DNA of 64,000 nucleotides, taken from contig JAFDWB010000079.1 of the NCBI GenBank assembly GCA_018268675.1, forward strand, positions 1-64,000. The letters run 5' to 3'. The stretch's first letter is position 1; the number at the start of each line of letters is the position of its first letter. The DNA is from Actinomycetota bacterium (GTDB taxonomy: Bacteria > Actinomycetota > Thermoleophilia > Solirubrobacterales > 70-9). The translations under genes and the position numbers were made by a program. Below are positions 35,110-43,447 of the stretch, piece by piece. The notes below the pieces were generated by a model. The model was given only the letters and a program-made list of their open reading frames with translations. It had not been told where the DNA came from and made no database searches.

Positions 35110-35237
35110 GCGCGCATGAGCCCCCGCGCGGTCGCGTGCCTGTTCCGGGCGACAGCGCGCCGGGAAACGACGCTCTAAGCTGTCCCGCTAGTCTGACCGG
35201 GCACGCGCCCGGGCTTTGGCTTTGACCAAGCCAGCTT

Positions 35238-35308
35238 GGCGCCTTGGCGGAGTGGCTACGCAGCGGCCTGCAAAGCCGTTTACACCAGTTCGATTCTGGT
35301 AGGCGCCT
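35238..35308 (+). tRNA. tRNA-Cys (anticodon GCA)
   Basis: A 71-base cloverleaf: acceptor GGCGCCT pairs with AGGCGCC (35301-35307), discriminator T. The anticodon loop CTGCAAA lies between GCGGC and GCCGT, giving anticodon GCA. The T arm is ACCAGTTCGATTCTGGT. CCA is not encoded. Confidence 0.95.
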
Positions 35309-35319
35309 TCTCGCGACCT

Positions 35320-35889
35320 TCATCGGGCGGCAGAGGCCCGTCCCTCGACCGCAGTCGCGGTGAAGACGTGCGCGACGGCTCCGCTGCTGAAGGCGGTGGT
35401 GCTCAGGGGCTCGATGGTGAGCGGCCTGGTGAAGAGCGGCTCGCCCGCACCGAGGATGATCGGGTGGGTGACGAGGCGGTACTCGTCGATCAGGCCGGTC
35501 TCGACCAGCGAGCGGGCGAAGCGGACGCCGCCTTGGGCGAGCAGGTAGCCGTCGGGCTGCTCTTGCTTGAGGCGCGTGACGGTGGCGGCCAGGTCGCCAC
35601 GGGCGATCGTCGCCGGCCCCCAGTCGGCGGCGGCGAGTGAGTCCGAGAACACGACCTTGGGAATCTCGTTCATCGGTGCGGCGAACGGCCCGGGGGCGGT
35701 GGGCCAGAACTCGGCCCACCGCAGGTAGGTCGCCGCACCGATCAGGTGCGTCCTGGCGTTGCGCACGGTCTCGAGCGTCCAGCGCGCGCCGTCCTCGGAG
35801 CGACCGGCTGCCTCCCAACCGCTGCTCCCGTCGAGCGGGGCGACATAACCGTCGAGGGAAACCGACATCTTCAGGACGAGGGCGGTCAT
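35320..35889 (-). CDS. Dihydrofolate reductase-like (RibD C-terminal domain) protein
   Basis: A 189-residue protein of the DHFR-like/RibD_C family: VLKMSVSLDGYVAPLDG at the N-terminus, GAATYLRWAEFWP near 51, LLAQGGVRFARSL near 115 and PIILGAGEPLF near 143. These stand-alone proteins are widespread in actinobacteria and their substrates are mostly unknown. Start ATG 35889 has AGGAA upstream. Confidence 0.88.
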   Translation of the reverse strand: MTALVLKMSVSLDGYVAPLDGSSGWEAAGRSEDGARWTLETVRNARTHLIGAATYLRWAEFWPTAPGPFAAPMNEIPKVVFSDSLAAADWGPATIARGDLAATVTRLKQEQPDGYLLAQGGVRFARSLVETGLIDEYRLVTHPIILGAGEPLFTRPLTIEPLSTTAFSSGAVAHVFTATAVEGRASAAR

Positions 35890-35947
35890 AGACTGGTTCC
35901 TTTCCGGATCGGTGACATTTCCTTGCGACTCTGTCGGCGTCGGAAAC

Positions 35948-37423
35948 TCATCGGTCGATCGCGACGCCGAACCACCGGGTGAGCGCCTCGGCGGGGTCGG
36001 GGGTGTCCTGGGTGGCGACCCAGGCGACGTGGCCGTCGGGGCGGACGAGGACCGCGGTCGGGGCCTCGACCGCGCCGATCCCGGGGAGGGTCCAGGGGCC
36101 GGTGCAGCGGGCGTCGACCAGCTGGACGCGGTCGGCCCAGGGGGTGATGTCGAAGGTGGCGGGGTCGCCGAGGGCGAGGAGGACGGGGCGGGCCTCGTGG
36201 AGGAGCGTGAAGACGCGGGTCGGGCCGTCGGCGGTGGTGAGGTCGAGATCGGGGACGCGGCGGCCGAGGAGGGGGTGGGCGTCGCCGAGGTCGTAGCGGA
36301 CGCCGAGGCCGGAGATCAGGGCGCCCAGCTGTCGGCGCGGCTCGTCCAGCGTCGACAGCTCGGCGACGGTGTCGCGGAGGGCTTCGGAGCGCGGGTCGAC
36401 GCGGGCGAGGGCGTTCTGGGCCATCGTGTAGCGGAGGGAGCGGGCGGCCGCCGGATGGCGCTCGGCCTGGTAGGTGTCGAGGAGGCTGTCGGCGGAGATT
36501 CCTCTGACGACCTGGGCTAGCTTCCAGCCGAGGTTGACGGCGTCCTCCATGCCGTTCGGAATGCCCTGGCCGCCCATCGGCGAGTGGATATGGGCGGCAT
36601 CGCCGGCGAGCAGGACGCGGCCCGCGCGGTAGGACGACGCCTGCCGGGTGGCGTCGGTGAAGCGGGAGATCCAGGTCGGGCCGTAGACCTTGTGGTCGGT
36701 TCCGTAGACGGTGAAAAGGGCGTCGCGGAGTTCGTCGAGGGTCGGGCGTTCACCGGTTTCGAGGCGCGCCTCGGGGACGACGATGCGGAGTGTCTCGCCG
36801 CCTTCAATCGGGCCGATGCCGCCGACCCCGAGGGGGCCGCGGTGGATGCCGAACTCGGGCTCCCCGGCCATCCGGGCCTCGGCGACCAGGGTGCTGCGGG
36901 TCGCCTCCGCGCCGGGGAAGTCGATGCTCGCCGCCTTGCGGATCGCGCTGCGGCCGCCGTCGCAGCCGACCAGATAGCGGGCGCGGATCCGCCCGCCGTC
37001 GGCCAGCTCGACGTCCACGCCCGCATCGTCCTGGGCGAACCCCGTCACCTCCTGTCCGTAGCGGACCGCGACGCCGAGGTCCCAGATCCACTCGACCATG
37101 ATCCGCTCGATGTGCTTCTGCCACAGCGCCAGGCCGTAAGGGTGGCGGGTCGGGAAGTCGCCGATGTCGATCTCGGTTTCGCCCAGCCGGCAGATCTGGG
37201 TCGTGTAGCCGGCCTCCAGGAAGCGCTCGGCGACGCCGCGTTGGTCCAGCAGCTCGATCGCACGCGAGTGCAGGCCGCCCGCCCGCGACCCGTCCAGGTC
37301 CTGGTTCGGCCGTCGCTCGAGGACCAGCGCGTCGACTCCGGCCAGCGCGAGCTCGGCCGCCAACATCATCCCCGTCGGTCCGGCACCGACGATCGCCACC
37401 TCGTGCCCTGCCATCTCACCCAT
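35948..37423 (-). CDS. FAD-dependent aromatic hydroxylase (class A monooxygenase)
   Basis: A 491-residue flavoprotein of the PheA/TfdB and polyketide-hydroxylase type. FAD motif GAGPTG near residues 13-18, the DG motif VGCDGGRSAIRK near 153, and GDAAHIHSPMGGQG near 271. The C-terminal 110 residues form a thioredoxin-like domain without redox cysteines, typical of aromatic hydroxylases. It probably uses NADPH to hydroxylate a phenolic or polyketide substrate. ATG 37421-37423 was chosen because AAGGAG lies 7 bases upstream; GTG 37429 is another in-frame option. Confidence 0.9.
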   Translation of the reverse strand: MGEMAGHEVAIVGAGPTGMMLAAELALAGVDALVLERRPNQDLDGSRAGGLHSRAIELLDQRGVAERFLEAGYTTQICRLGETEIDIGDFPTRHPYGLALWQKHIERIMVEWIWDLGVAVRYGQEVTGFAQDDAGVDVELADGGRIRARYLVGCDGGRSAIRKAASIDFPGAEATRSTLVAEARMAGEPEFGIHRGPLGVGGIGPIEGGETLRIVVPEARLETGERPTLDELRDALFTVYGTDHKVYGPTWISRFTDATRQASSYRAGRVLLAGDAAHIHSPMGGQGIPNGMEDAVNLGWKLAQVVRGISADSLLDTYQAERHPAAARSLRYTMAQNALARVDPRSEALRDTVAELSTLDEPRRQLGALISGLGVRYDLGDAHPLLGRRVPDLDLTTADGPTRVFTLLHEARPVLLALGDPATFDITPWADRVQLVDARCTGPWTLPGIGAVEAPTAVLVRPDGHVAWVATQDTPDPAEALTRWFGVAIDR

Positions 37424-37512
37424 ACACACACTCCTTGCGTCGAAAACAACACACTTGCCGCCACTGCGGGTCCGCGAGTGTCACCTTTGCGGCGGGCGAG
37501 TATGAGGTACAC

Positions 37513-37534
37513 GAGGGCCTTGTTACAAGCCCTC
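37513..37534. promoter_or_regulatory. Operator-like palindrome overlapping a promoter
   Basis: GAGGG-C-CTTGT-T-ACAAG-CCCTC is a near-perfect palindrome with one extra base. It overlaps the -35 box of the putative proS promoter and sits between the divergent hydroxylase and proS genes. A TetR- or MarR-like regulator site is plausible. Confidence 0.4.
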
Positions 37535-37547
37535 TGTGTGGTATAAA
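37520..37547 (+). promoter_or_regulatory. Promoter candidate for proS
   Basis: TTGTTA (37520-37525), a 16-base spacer and TATAAA (37542-37547) point toward proS, whose ATG lies about 97 bases on. The region is unusually AT-rich for this genome. Confidence 0.5.
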
Positions 37548-37643
37548 TTGGCACTGGCAAGGGGAGTGGTGTCTGCGGTTCGTGACGCGAGCGCCGCCGA
37601 GGGTCGCGACGCGCCGTCCGCCGCCGAAACCTAGGATGCGGCG

Positions 37644-39053
37644 ATGCCGAAGTCGCCGATCGCCAACCCGAGCGAGGACTACCCGCGCTGGTACCAGGAC
37701 GTGATCGCGAAAGCGGGCCTGGCCGAGAATGGGCCGGTGCGCGGGACGATGGTGATCCGGCCCTACGGCTACGCGATCTGGGAGCGCATCCAGGCCGACA
37801 TCGACCGGCGGATCAAGGCGGCGGGCGCCGACAATGTCTACTTCCCGCTCTTCATCCCGGAGAGCTACCTGCAGCGCGAGGCCGAGCACGTCGAGGGCTT
37901 CAGCCCCGAGCTGGCGGTGGTGACGATCGCGGGCGGCAAGGAGCTGACCGAGCCGGTGGTGGTGCGACCGACCTCGGAGACCGTCTTCGGCGAGCAGATG
38001 GCGAAATGGGTCAACTCTTACCGCGACCTGCCGCTGTTGCTGAACCAGTGGGCGAACGTCGTGCGCTGGGAGCTGCGCCCGCGCCTCTTCCTGCGCACCA
38101 GCGAGTTCCTCTGGCAGGAGGGCCACACCGTCCACGCGAGCGCCGCGGACGCCGCCGCCTACGCGCTGCGCATCCACCACGACGTCTACCGCGACTTCCT
38201 CGTCGACACCCTCGCGCTGCCGCCGCTGCTCGGGCGCAAGACCGCCGAGGAGCGCTTCGCCGGGGCGACCAACACGATGACCTGCGAGGGGATCACCCGC
38301 GACCGCAAAGCCCTGCAGCTGGCGACCAGCCACGAGCTCGGGCAGAACTTCGCCCGCGCCTTCGACATCGCCTACACCGACGAGGAAGGCGCGGTGCAGA
38401 CCGCGTGGACGACCTCCTGGGGCGCCTCGACCCGCCTGGTCGGCGGCCTGATCATGGGCCACGGGGACGAGCGCGGGCTGCGGCTGCCGCCGCGGATCGC
38501 CCCGACCCAGGTGGCGATCGTCGCCGTCCGCGACGAGGGCGGCGCGATCGAGGCGGCGCGCGACCTCGGCGCGGCGATCGCTGCCGCCGGCGCCCGGGTC
38601 AAGGTCGACACCGACACCCACACCGGCTTCGGCCGCCGCGCCGTCGACTGGGAGCTGAAAGGGGTGCCGCTGCGCATCGACCTCGGCCCCCGCGATCTCG
38701 CCGAGGGCCAGGCGACCGTGGTTCGCCGCGACACCGGCGAGAAGCTCCCGGTCCCGCTGGCCGAGCTGCCGGGCCGGGTCGAGCCGCTGCTGAACGAGAT
38801 CCAGGCGGCGATGCTCGGCGAGGCGACCGCCTTCCGCGAAGCCGCCACCACCGACGCCGCCACGGTCGAGGAGGCACTCGAGGCCGGCCGCCAGGGCGTC
38901 GGCCGGATCGAGTGGGCCCGCCTCGGCTCCGACGGCGAGCGCCGCCTCCTCGACGAGGGCGTCAGCGTCCGCTGCATCCAGCGCCCCGACGGCACCGTCC
39001 CCGCCTCCGAGGACGAGCCCGACCTGGTCGCGATCGTCGCCCGGGCGTATTAG
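37644..39053 (+). CDS. proS: Prolyl-tRNA synthetase, eukaryote/archaeal-like (short) type
   Basis: A 469-residue class II synthetase. VRGTMVIRPYGYAIWERIQ (about 32-50) and VVRPTSETVFGEQMAKWV (motif 2 region, about 108) are typical of the eukaryote-like ProRS, as is the YCxxxxx-type C-terminal extension ending in VAIVARAY. It lacks the bacterial editing insertion between motifs 2 and 3. It charges tRNA-Pro with proline. A hairpin cluster follows its stop. Confidence 0.94.
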   Translation: MPKSPIANPSEDYPRWYQDVIAKAGLAENGPVRGTMVIRPYGYAIWERIQADIDRRIKAAGADNVYFPLFIPESYLQREAEHVEGFSPELAVVTIAGGKELTEPVVVRPTSETVFGEQMAKWVNSYRDLPLLLNQWANVVRWELRPRLFLRTSEFLWQEGHTVHASAADAAAYALRIHHDVYRDFLVDTLALPPLLGRKTAEERFAGATNTMTCEGITRDRKALQLATSHELGQNFARAFDIAYTDEEGAVQTAWTTSWGASTRLVGGLIMGHGDERGLRLPPRIAPTQVAIVAVRDEGGAIEAARDLGAAIAAAGARVKVDTDTHTGFGRRAVDWELKGVPLRIDLGPRDLAEGQATVVRRDTGEKLPVPLAELPGRVEPLLNEIQAAMLGEATAFREAATTDAATVEEALEAGRQGVGRIEWARLGSDGERRLLDEGVSVRCIQRPDGTVPASEDEPDLVAIVARAY

Positions 39054-39113
39054 GGGTTGGTTCCGTAGGGGACGGCCGAGGGTCCCGGCCGTTGCCGCCG
39101 TCCGAGGTGGTCT

Positions 39114-39163
39114 CGGGCGCCTCATGGGGGTCCTGGCAGGCTGTGACCCCCATGAGACGCCCG
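39114..39163. repeat. Long hairpin, 19-base arms
   Basis: CGGGCG-C-CTCATGGGGGTC (39114-39132) pairs with 39145-39163 with one mismatch around a 12-base loop. It is the longest stem of cluster 2 and has no counterpart of the same sequence in clusters 1 or 3. Confidence 0.75.
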
Positions 39164-39273
39164 GGACGTGAGGGGTTTCGTGTGGGAGAAGGCACGGGGA
39201 CGGCCGAAGTCGGACTTCCGTGACCCTTCGTTGTGAGGGGAGCGCCCGGGGAGGCGCGGGAATCGAGGCCCGG

Positions 39274-39329
39274 GGACGCGCTGCAAGGATTCAGGTCGTC
39301 ATAGCGACACCAACCCTTGCAGCGCGTCC
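39274..39329. repeat. 15-bp perfect hairpin in cluster 2
   Basis: GGACGCGCTGCAAGG (39274-39288) pairs perfectly with CCTTGCAGCGCGTCC (39315-39329), with a 26-base loop. Confidence 0.75.
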
Positions 39330-39392
39330 TCAGCGTCTGAGGAACACGGGAGGAACCGTGACGGGCCTCCCCTCTACCCGACCTGACCTCGT

Positions 39393-39437
39393 CCAGCTGT
39401 TCCTTATGGTCGATATACCGGCATAAGGAACAGCTGG
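39393..39437. repeat. Terminal hairpin D, copy 1
   Basis: CCAGCTGTTCCTTATG (39393-39408) and its exact complement (39422-39437) flank the 13-base centre GTCGATATACCGG. Copy 2 at 63265-63309 is identical except for one centre base. Confidence 0.9.
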
Positions 39438-39514
39438 GACCGAGGGTGCGCTCCTATGACTCCCCGCGATCCCTCCTCCCGCCGGCTTCCCCGCCTGAAG
39501 CCCGTGGAAACGCC

Positions 39515-39889
39515 CTAGGCTTCCCGCCCGTAGCGGTCGCGCAGCCGCACCACGTCGTCCAGGTGTGGCGTCGAGACCTCCAGGACCACCGAGTCCTCGA
39601 GCGCCTCGATCGTGTGGACCGTCCCCGGCTCGACCCGCCAGGCGAACCCGGGGCCGACGTCCTCGCTCGTCAGGTCGTCGGCACTCGGGCCGCGGGTGAG
39701 ACGCAGCCGCCCCGACAGGACGTAGGAGGACTCGTCCTTCTCGCGATGCAGCTGGAGTGAGAGGCCCTGGCCGGCGTCGACGTGGAGGAGCTTGCCGGCG
39801 TAGTGGGGCGTCTGCGCCCACCAGAGCTCGAATCCCCACGGCTTCTCGACGCGGCGGGGCTCGGCGCTGGGCGTGGGGGCGGTCGGCAC
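39515..39889 (-). CDS. Cupin-domain, phosphomannose-isomerase-like protein
   Basis: A 124-residue single-domain cupin. VEKPWGFELWWAQT is followed by the metal-site-like SLQLHREKDESSYVLSGR (His and Glu ligands, residues about 43-60) and the second cupin motif PGTVHTIEALEDSVVLEV. It resembles the type II mannose-6-phosphate isomerase domain without the nucleotidyltransferase. It is probably a sugar-phosphate isomerase or epimerase-like protein, perhaps in cell-surface sugar metabolism. Confidence 0.82.
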   Translation of the reverse strand: MPTAPTPSAEPRRVEKPWGFELWWAQTPHYAGKLLHVDAGQGLSLQLHREKDESSYVLSGRLRLTRGPSADDLTSEDVGPGFAWRVEPGTVHTIEALEDSVVLEVSTPHLDDVVRLRDRYGREA

Positions 39890-39899
39890 GGCCGCGATC

Positions 39900-41069
39900 C
39901 TACGGCTCGTCCGGGTCGCCCGCGCGCGTCGGGTGGGTGCCGCTGAGGGCGAAGATCGTCACGCCGATCGCGGCGGAGACGATGGAGCCGCCGAGGATAC
40001 CGAGCTTGGCGGCGCCGACCAGGAGGGGGTCGTCATAGGCGAGGGGGGTGATGAAGAGGGAGACGGTGAAGCCGATGCCGCCGAGGGCCGCGGCGCCGAG
40101 GAGGCCGCGACGGTCGACTCCGGCGGGGAGGGCGCCGAGGCGGAGGCGGAGCGCGGCGAGGGTCGCCCCGGCGATGCCGAGGAACTTGCCGACCACGAGG
40201 CCGAGGGCGACCGCGACCGCGATCCGCCGCCCGGCCGCGTTCGAGAGCTCCCCGCCGCCCAGCTGCACCCCGGCGTTTGCGAGGGCGAAGAGGGGCAGGA
40301 TCGCGTAGTTGACCCAGGGGTGGAGGCGGTGTTCGATCTCGCCGAGCACGTCGCGCCCGCCGACCGGCTTGGCCGGCGTGATCAGGGCGAGGGTGACGCC
40401 GGCGAGGGTGGCGTGGACGCCGGACTCGAGCGTCGCCACCCAGACGAAGATGCCGAGCGGGATGTAGACGAGGATCCGGCGGGCGCCGAGCAGGCGCGTC
40501 GCGACCACGCCGACGAGGCCCGCCACCGCGACCGCGAGCCAGCCGAGGCTCAGGTGGTCGGTGTAGGCGACGGCGATCACGCAGATCGCGGCCACGTCGT
40601 CGACCACCGCGATCGTCACCAGGAAGAGCTTCACCCCGATCCCGACCCGGTCGCCGAGGAGCGCCAGGACACCGATCGCGAAGGCCGCGTCGGTCGCCAT
40701 CGGGATCCCCCAGCCGGCCGCGTCGTGGCCGCCGGTGATGGCGAGGAAGATCGCGATCGGCGTGACGACGCCGCCGAGCGCGGCGATGATCGGCAGCGCG
40801 GCGCGCTTCGGGTGGCGGAGCTCCCCGGTGACCAGCTCGCGCTTGATCTCCAACGAGATGAGGAAGAAGAAGAGCGTCATCAGGCCGTCGTTCACCCAGT
40901 GGCCGAGGCTCTCCTCGATCGACGCGGCGCCGATCCCGATGTTCAGCTGGGTCGCCCAGAAGGAGGCGTAGCCGCCCGCATCGAGGACGTTGACCCAGAG
41001 CAGCGCCGCGACGCTGCCGAGCAGCAGCGCCAGGCCGCCGCCGGCTTCAGCCCGCAGGAAGTCGCGCAT
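39900..41069 (-). CDS. nhaA: Na+/H+ antiporter NhaA
   Basis: A 389-residue 12-helix antiporter. Signatures: DAAFAIGVLALLGDRV and VDDVAAI (the Asp pair of the ion-binding site), LISLEIKRELVTGELRHPKRA, and GGIGFTVSLFI near the end. It exports Na+ or Li+ in exchange for protons. The open frame extends much further upstream (to 41579), but that part is the antisense of a GNAT gene and has no sense; ATG 41067-41069 gives the family N-terminus. It overlaps that gene by 23 bases. Confidence 0.94.
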   Translation of the reverse strand: MRDFLRAEAGGGLALLLGSVAALLWVNVLDAGGYASFWATQLNIGIGAASIEESLGHWVNDGLMTLFFFLISLEIKRELVTGELRHPKRAALPIIAALGGVVTPIAIFLAITGGHDAAGWGIPMATDAAFAIGVLALLGDRVGIGVKLFLVTIAVVDDVAAICVIAVAYTDHLSLGWLAVAVAGLVGVVATRLLGARRILVYIPLGIFVWVATLESGVHATLAGVTLALITPAKPVGGRDVLGEIEHRLHPWVNYAILPLFALANAGVQLGGGELSNAAGRRIAVAVALGLVVGKFLGIAGATLAALRLRLGALPAGVDRRGLLGAAALGGIGFTVSLFITPLAYDDPLLVGAAKLGILGGSIVSAAIGVTIFALSGTHPTRAGDPDEP

Positions 41070-41898
41070 CGATCCAGCCGGGGGAGACGTAGGCCTCTTC
41101 GAAGCCGGCGCGGAGGATGTTGCCGTAGCTCGGGGATGGCCGGCCCGGGACGCGCTCGTCGGTCTCGACCGTGAGCATGCCGACGCCCACCGCGGCCGCG
41201 TCCTCGATCCGCCGCCGCAGCAGGGCCAGCTGGCAGCCGCGGCGGCGCCCGCCCTCGAGCGTCGCCGCGATCCCGAGCTTGGCGCCCTCTTCGCCGAGCA
41301 GCATCGCCGCGCACGCCTGCGGCTCGCCGTCGAGGAGCGCCAGGTAGCAGCGCCAGTCGGGCAGGGCGGGGAGGGGGGCGTAGAGCGAGGCGGCCCAGGG
41401 AGGGAGCCCGAAGCCGAGCGCCGCGATCGAGCCGAACGGCGCCCCCTCGGCGGCGGCCTCGACCGCCACCACCTCGACCCCGGCGGGCGCCTCGAAGCGC
41501 GGCGGGTGGGCGTCGCGAACGAAGCGCATCCAGCCGCCGGCGCGCTCGAACCCGGCCGCGGCGAGCGCCGCCTCCGCACCCGCGGTGCCGGGACGCTCCG
41601 GCGTCAGCGGGGCGAAGCAGCTGACGCCCTGCTCGCGCGCCCACTCGACCGCCTCCTCGAGGAAGCCCTCGGCCGCCGCGTCGGCGCTCGCCCCGCCGAG
41701 GATCAGGTTCAGTGCCCGTTCCTGCGGCAGCGCGGCGAGGACCGTCGCCGCGACCGGCCCGAACGATTCCCGCCGCATCCCTTTGGCGACCGCGAACGCG
41801 CGCGGGGCCGCCTCCCAGATCTCCCGCCAGAACCGCCGCTCGACGCGGTCGATCGCGACCGGGTCGAACTCTGTGCCGCCGTTGGTGACGCGCGCCAT
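41047..41898 (-). CDS. GNAT-like N-acetyltransferase
   Basis: A 283-residue protein. The C-terminal half has acetyltransferase traits: LALLDGEPQACAAMLLGEEGAKLGIAATLEGGRRRGCQLALLRRRIEDA, i.e. a GNAT core with the R/Q-x-x-G-x-A/G-like RRRGCQL motif near 225 binding acetyl-CoA, and ending YGNILRAGFEEAYVSPGW. The N-terminal half has no assigned fold. Substrate unknown. ATG 41896-41898 was chosen; the open frame continues antisense to zwf. Confidence 0.8.
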   Translation of the reverse strand: MARVTNGGTEFDPVAIDRVERRFWREIWEAAPRAFAVAKGMRRESFGPVAATVLAALPQERALNLILGGASADAAAEGFLEEAVEWAREQGVSCFAPLTPERPGTAGAEAALAAAGFERAGGWMRFVRDAHPPRFEAPAGVEVVAVEAAAEGAPFGSIAALGFGLPPWAASLYAPLPALPDWRCYLALLDGEPQACAAMLLGEEGAKLGIAATLEGGRRRGCQLALLRRRIEDAAAVGVGMLTVETDERVPGRPSPSYGNILRAGFEEAYVSPGWIDARLPAG

Positions 41899-41958
41899 CG
41901 CGCCCACGATAAGTGACCGCCGCGGAGCCCGGGCCGGGTGCCTTGTAGCCTGCGGTCG

Positions 41959-43428
41959 GTGAGCGTGACCACGACCAGCGCCGAGCGCGACCGCGCCGCC
42001 GACCGGGTGGCGGTCGACCAGGTCATCGTCCTCTTCGGCGCGACCGGCGATCTCTCCCGCCGCAAGCTCCTGCCGGGGATGTTCCACCTCTCCCAGGTCG
42101 GGCTGATGCCGAAGGGCTTCCGCATCATCGGCGCCGCCCGCCGCCCGATCTCCACCGAGGAGTTCCGCGAGATCGCGCGCGAAGCGGTCGAAGCCTCGGG
42201 ACGGAAGTCGAGCGCCGACGGCGCCTTCGAGGAGTTCGCGAAGTCGCTCAGCTTCGTCGGCGTCGGCGACGGTTTCGGCCCGCTGGGCGCGGCGGTCGAA
42301 GCGGCGAAGGCGGAACTGCGCGGCGACCCCGACCTCCTCTTCTACCTCTCGCTGCCGCCGCGGGCGGCGGAGGGTACGGTCGCCGAGATCGGCAAGCTCG
42401 ACCTCGACGAGGACGCCCGGGTGATCATCGAGAAGCCGTTCGGCACCGACCTCGCCTCGGCCCACGAGCTGAACGAACGCCTCCACTCCGTCTTCCAGGA
42501 GAACCGGATCTACCGGATCGACCACTACCTCGGGCGCGAGGCGGTGCAGAACCTGCTGGCGCTCCGCTTCGCCAACGGCATGTACGAGCCGGTCTGGAAC
42601 CGGAACCACATCGACCACGTGCAAATCGACATCCCGGAGACCCTCTCGATCGAGATGCGGGGCAGTTTCTACGAGGCGACGGGTGCCTTCCGCGACATGC
42701 TCGTGACGCATCTGTTCCAGGTGCTCGGCTTCGTCGCGATGGAGCCGCCGACGTCGCTGGAGCCGAAGCCGCTCGGCCTGGAGCGCGAGAAGGTCTTCGA
42801 CTCGATGCTGCCGCTGCGCCCCGAGGACGTCGTCCGCGGCCAGTACGTCGGCTACCGCGAGGAGGAGGGGGTGGACCCGCACTCCGACACCGAGACCTTC
42901 ATCGCGGTCAAGGCCTTCGTCGACAATTGGCGCTGGGCGGGGGTGCCGTTCTACCTGCGCTCGGGCAAGCGGATGGCGGAGAGCCACCACGTCCTCACGA
43001 TCGCCTTCAAACAGCCGCCGCGGCGCATGTTCCCGCTCGACGAGGCACGGGTGCCGGAGGACTTCGGCCGCGATCACCTCACCTTCGAGCTCGGCGAGCC
43101 GGGCAGCATCTCGAGCTCCTTCCTGGCCAAGGTGCCGGGGCCGACGATGCGGCTCGGCGAAGCCCACATGCGGTTCGACTACGCCGACGCGTTCGGTGAC
43201 AACCAGGCCGCGCTCGATCCCTACGAGCGCCTCATCCACGACGCGATGAACGGCGACCGCACCCTCTTCACCAGCTCCGATGCGATCGAGCGCCTCTGGG
43301 AGATCTCCGAGCCGGTCCTCGAGGACCCGCCCCCCGCGCACCCCTACGCGCCCGGCAGCTGGGGCCCGCAGGAGAGCGACGCCCTGATCGCCCCGCGCCG
43401 CTGGCACCTGCCGAGCAACCACATCTGA
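41959..43428 (+). CDS. zwf: Glucose-6-phosphate 1-dehydrogenase
   Basis: A 489-residue enzyme that opens the oxidative pentose phosphate pathway, making NADPH. The N-terminal Rossmann motif is GATGDLSRRKL, the substrate signature RIDHYLGREAVQN is at residues 186-198, and the C-terminal region ends in PRRWHLPS. GTG 41959 or GTG 41965 is the likely start; the longer open frame begins in the promoter region. No pgl or gnd gene is adjacent. Confidence 0.95.
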   Translation: MSVTTTSAERDRAADRVAVDQVIVLFGATGDLSRRKLLPGMFHLSQVGLMPKGFRIIGAARRPISTEEFREIAREAVEASGRKSSADGAFEEFAKSLSFVGVGDGFGPLGAAVEAAKAELRGDPDLLFYLSLPPRAAEGTVAEIGKLDLDEDARVIIEKPFGTDLASAHELNERLHSVFQENRIYRIDHYLGREAVQNLLALRFANGMYEPVWNRNHIDHVQIDIPETLSIEMRGSFYEATGAFRDMLVTHLFQVLGFVAMEPPTSLEPKPLGLEREKVFDSMLPLRPEDVVRGQYVGYREEEGVDPHSDTETFIAVKAFVDNWRWAGVPFYLRSGKRMAESHHVLTIAFKQPPRRMFPLDEARVPEDFGRDHLTFELGEPGSISSSFLAKVPGPTMRLGEAHMRFDYADAFGDNQAALDPYERLIHDAMNGDRTLFTSSDAIERLWEISEPVLEDPPPAHPYAPGSWGPQESDALIAPRRWHLPSNHI

Positions 43429-43447
43429 CCCTCGCTACGCTGCGCCC

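Larger units (their letters stand above)
39054..39514. other. Hairpin cluster 2, gene-free
   Basis: A 461-base gap with five palindromes in order: 39072-39092 (ACGGCCG stem), 39114-39163 (19-base arms, one mismatch), the core word CGAAGTCGGACTTCCG at 39205-39220, 39274-39329 (15-bp stem) and 39393-39437 (16-bp stem). No gene is visible. Homologous modules occur at 63.0-63.3 kb and in reverse at 10.3-10.6 kb. Confidence 0.75.

Noticed and set aside
39900-41579. A 559-residue NhaA with a basic N-terminal extension
   Set aside because: The first 170 residues are Arg/Ser-rich shadow of the GNAT gene; NhaA starts at MRDFLRAEAGGG.
41899-43422. N-terminal 508-codon extension of the GNAT open frame
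   Set aside because: It is antisense to zwf and consists of charged low-complexity shadow sequence; the GNAT protein starts naturally at 41898.
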